This document shows positions 8,438 to 10,819 of a stretch of 10,819 nt of DNA, piece after piece. The stretch covers positions 1-10,819 of the forward strand of contig JANQBS010000627.1 in the NCBI GenBank assembly GCA_033085395.1, given 5' to 3'. Each line of letters begins with the position of its first letter. The first letter of the stretch is position 1. Origin of the DNA: Xanthoparmelia taractica (taxonomy: Eukaryota; Ascomycota; Lecanoromycetes; Lecanorales; Parmeliaceae). A program made the position numbers and the translations under genes. The notes beneath the pieces are model-generated. The model did no database searches and was not told the DNA's origin. It saw only the letters and a list, made by a program, of their open reading frames with translations.

Positions 8438-9424
8438 GCTATTTCTATTACTATTAGTATATTTAATTTATTTGATTATTAGAAGATTTACTAGCACGCT
8501 AATTATAATAGTAATTTATTATTTACTCTACGATAACAAATTCCCCTCTTCTCTCTTCGTATTATAAAAAGAATTTACGATCGTTCTTTACAATTGTATA
8601 TTCTTAGTTATTAAAGTTATACGCTTTATATAAATAATATAAAAATTAATATCTTCGAATATATAATAAAGAAAAGCTTTCGTCGACTTATAAATAGTTT
8701 TTCTAAAATTCTAATTATAATTCTAGTTATTATACGTCTTATTTAAATTAATAGATAGTTATCTTATTTCGTAAGTTACGAATAAGCTATATATTCTTAG
8801 CTTATAAAGTAACTCTTTTTACGTGAAATATGTATAATTACGCGATTATATAAAAATTAATTATAATTACTTTTTAATAAAAAAAATAAGATCTATTATT
8901 TAATTTAGAGATAATTCTATTTTTTATTAATTTTTAAAATACGCTTAAAATAAAAAATTAAATTTAAAAATCTCTCTTTTTAATAAGTCTTAGAATCTTC
9001 TTTATTAATTAAATAAATACTTTTTATAATATAATTAAATTCGTTAATTTTTATATACGACGAATCTCTTATAACGCGCGAGCTTAGAAATAATATTAAT
9101 ACTAATAAAAATATTTACTCTATAAACTTATTATTAGCTTTTTATTTTTACGACTTTCTTATCGATTTAAATTAAATCTTAAGTCTCTTTTTATTATATA
9201 ACTTTTTAACGTTAAAAAATTTAAATAAAAATATAAAAATATTTAAGTATTTTTATAATATTATCGATAATTAAAAGAGAAGAGTTAGACTTATATAGGT
9301 TTACGATATTATTTATAATTATAAGCGCTATTCTTATCAAGAAAAAAAGAGTAAAAAGAAAATTTTAAAAAATATTAAAATATTATTAACGTTAGAGAGC
9401 TATCTAGAAAAAAGAGCTTTAGAA

Positions 9425-9546
9425 ATAATCGCTAAAATTATAATTAAAATAGAGATTCGAACTTAGATAATTACTAAAGTATTAATTATAGAGATTTAAA
9501 TTTAAATAATTATTAAAATATTTATTAGAATAGAAATTCGAACTCG
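9425..9546. repeat. Three diverged tandem units of about 40 bp
   Basis: Units are 9425-9466 (42 nt), 9467-9505 (39 nt) and 9506-9546 (41 nt). All begin ATAAT. Units 1 and 3 end with ATTCGAACT followed by TAG or CG, and unit 2 has ATTTAAATT in its place. The differences are largely transitions, as RIP would produce. Confidence 0.6.
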
Positions 9547-10036
9547 CGTAAAAAGAAATCAAGTTAATATATTAATCTATTCTATATATTAACCTACATT
9601 AAATATACTTTAAGTTAATTTCTTCTTAAGTTTTTATATTTATTTTATATTAAATATACTCTAACTTATTAAATTATTTTATTAAGTTAATTTACTAGCG
9701 ACTAGTACTATCGTATAACTACATTAAAAGATTAATCTTTTGCGCGCTTCGGCCCTTAGCCCTTATATTCTTATATTCACTAATTTCTATTTCTTTTATT
9801 AACATTTATAAAAATTTAATTAATACGCTATAGCGAAGAAGCATTTATTTTATATATTAATTTATATATTATATAATCTTCGTATTAATTATTAATCTTA
9901 AGTAATTAAAGCTAGATTTAAAGCTAAGTATTACTAGAAGACGCGTCTCTTATAATATTCTATATTTTTTATAGATATTATCTATCTTTATTTAAGCTAT
10001 TATATTTTCTCTCAAATCTCAAATTTTATTATATTA

Positions 10037-10087
10037 TTCGATATCGCAGCTAATACTATATCGTTCGATATCGTAGATAGTATTATA
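10037..10087. repeat. Two-copy tandem repeat, 27-bp period
   Basis: The 24-base segments 10037-10060 and 10064-10087 both begin TTCGATATCG. They differ at four positions, three of them transitions. Confidence 0.7.
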
Positions 10088-10819
10088 AATAAGCGAGTTT
10101 CGTGAAAAGTTGAACTTCGCGAGACTTTAAAGACGATTTATAAGAAGTTAACTATTTATTATAGCGAACTTAATCGAGTGTGAGATATCTCTATAAATAG
10201 ATAATACTTTTACGTCTAAATTACGAAAATATAATATTAAAAGAATCGAATTAAAAAATTAAGTCTAATTAAATACTTTAAGTAGAGATATACTAAAATA
10301 CGCTCGAATAAACGTATCGAAATTATTAATATCTTAATATTAGTAATTAAATATAGAGGGCTAAACAAGTAAAAAGTCGCGTAGAGTTATTTAATAATAT
10401 TATTAATAATATAAAAGAGAAAATTAATATTCTATTTATTATTCTAGTTATAACTTAAATTTCTAATCTTAATTAAGTATTTTTCACTTATCTTAAAAAT
10501 CTATTTATTCTTAATTAATAAAAAAGCTTAGAGTCTTAGATCTTATTAATAATACGTGTAACTAAAGATATCTTAGTCGTATCTAGTGAAGCTATAGCTT
10601 ATAAGCGATGTTTTTTATAAATTAAGCGACTATATAATAATTAAAAAAGCTATTTGACTATAATCTTTCGAGTCTTAATAATAATTTTTTATATAGAATA
10701 TTAATAAAATAGCTATAAATAAGATATATTAAATTTAGAGAAAGATCTTAATATATTACTTAAAGCTAGATAGATTAATTAAAAAATTCGAAATTATTAG
10801 ATAGAGGAGATTTCTAATA

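Larger units (their letters stand above)
8140..10819. repeat. AT-rich block saturated by RIP-like mutation
   Basis: There is no gene, and no open frame long enough to report, over about 2.7 kb. The base bias is specific. In 9001-9300 I count no CpA and no TpG but ten CpG, while TpA is abundant. This is the signature of repeat-induced point mutation, which changes C to T mainly at CpA on both strands of repeated DNA. The target was presumably transposon sequence, but I cannot name the original element from what is left. A few short GC-richer islands remain, such as GCGCGCTTCGGCCC near 9742; they contain almost no CpA, as expected of survivors. Confidence 0.85.

Noticed and set aside
9738..9770. 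GC-rich island in the AT block as a possible RNA gene or element end
   Set aside because: It is too short and has no stem or box. It is explained as sequence lacking CpA targets.
8140..10819. Mitochondrial DNA or CRISPR-like array as an explanation for the AT-rich block
   Set aside because: There are no mitochondrial genes or rRNA and no regular repeat-spacer pattern. The dinucleotide bias fits RIP.

Overview
The window looks like accessory DNA from a filamentous ascomycete (Pezizomycotina). The evidence is short GT-AG introns of 46-60 bases with CTRAY-like branch sites, fungal-type protein families, hAT DNA transposons, and a long AT-rich block with the marks of repeat-induced point mutation (RIP). 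I find no intact gene. Every recognisable coding region is broken, so this reads as a gene graveyard at the edge of an AT isochore.

Layout. 13-1501 (minus) is a decayed amidase-signature hydrolase with two recognisable introns, three frameshifts and a missing C-terminus. 1531-2207 holds unidentified, possibly broken minus-strand coding sequence. 2372-3231 is an 860-base non-autonomous hAT element with matching terminal inverted repeats and a perfect 8-bp target-site duplication, CTTGCAAA. 3240-3683 is intergenic and contains a tRNA-like relic. 3684-5871 (plus) is a five-exon CorA-like two-TM membrane protein pseudogene with at least three frameshifts and three stops, but four good introns. 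5872-6200 is its 3' flank with an unidentified open stretch. 6201 to about 8100 is a second, larger hAT element of the same family, whose minus-strand transposase is riddled with stops. From about 8140 to the window end the DNA is extremely AT-rich, with CpA/TpG nearly absent and CpG kept.

The parts fit one history. hAT2 preserves much of a transposase and was hit by RIP-like mutation. hAT1 shares its left end and transposase C-terminus but lost the middle, and its surviving C-terminal reading frame has no stop before its own end. Mutation pressure rises from left to right across the window. Nothing here looks like a new working system. The best leads are the complete hAT1 insertion, the contrast in mutation between the two hAT copies, and the uniform -1 sign of all frameshifts in the two pseudogenes.
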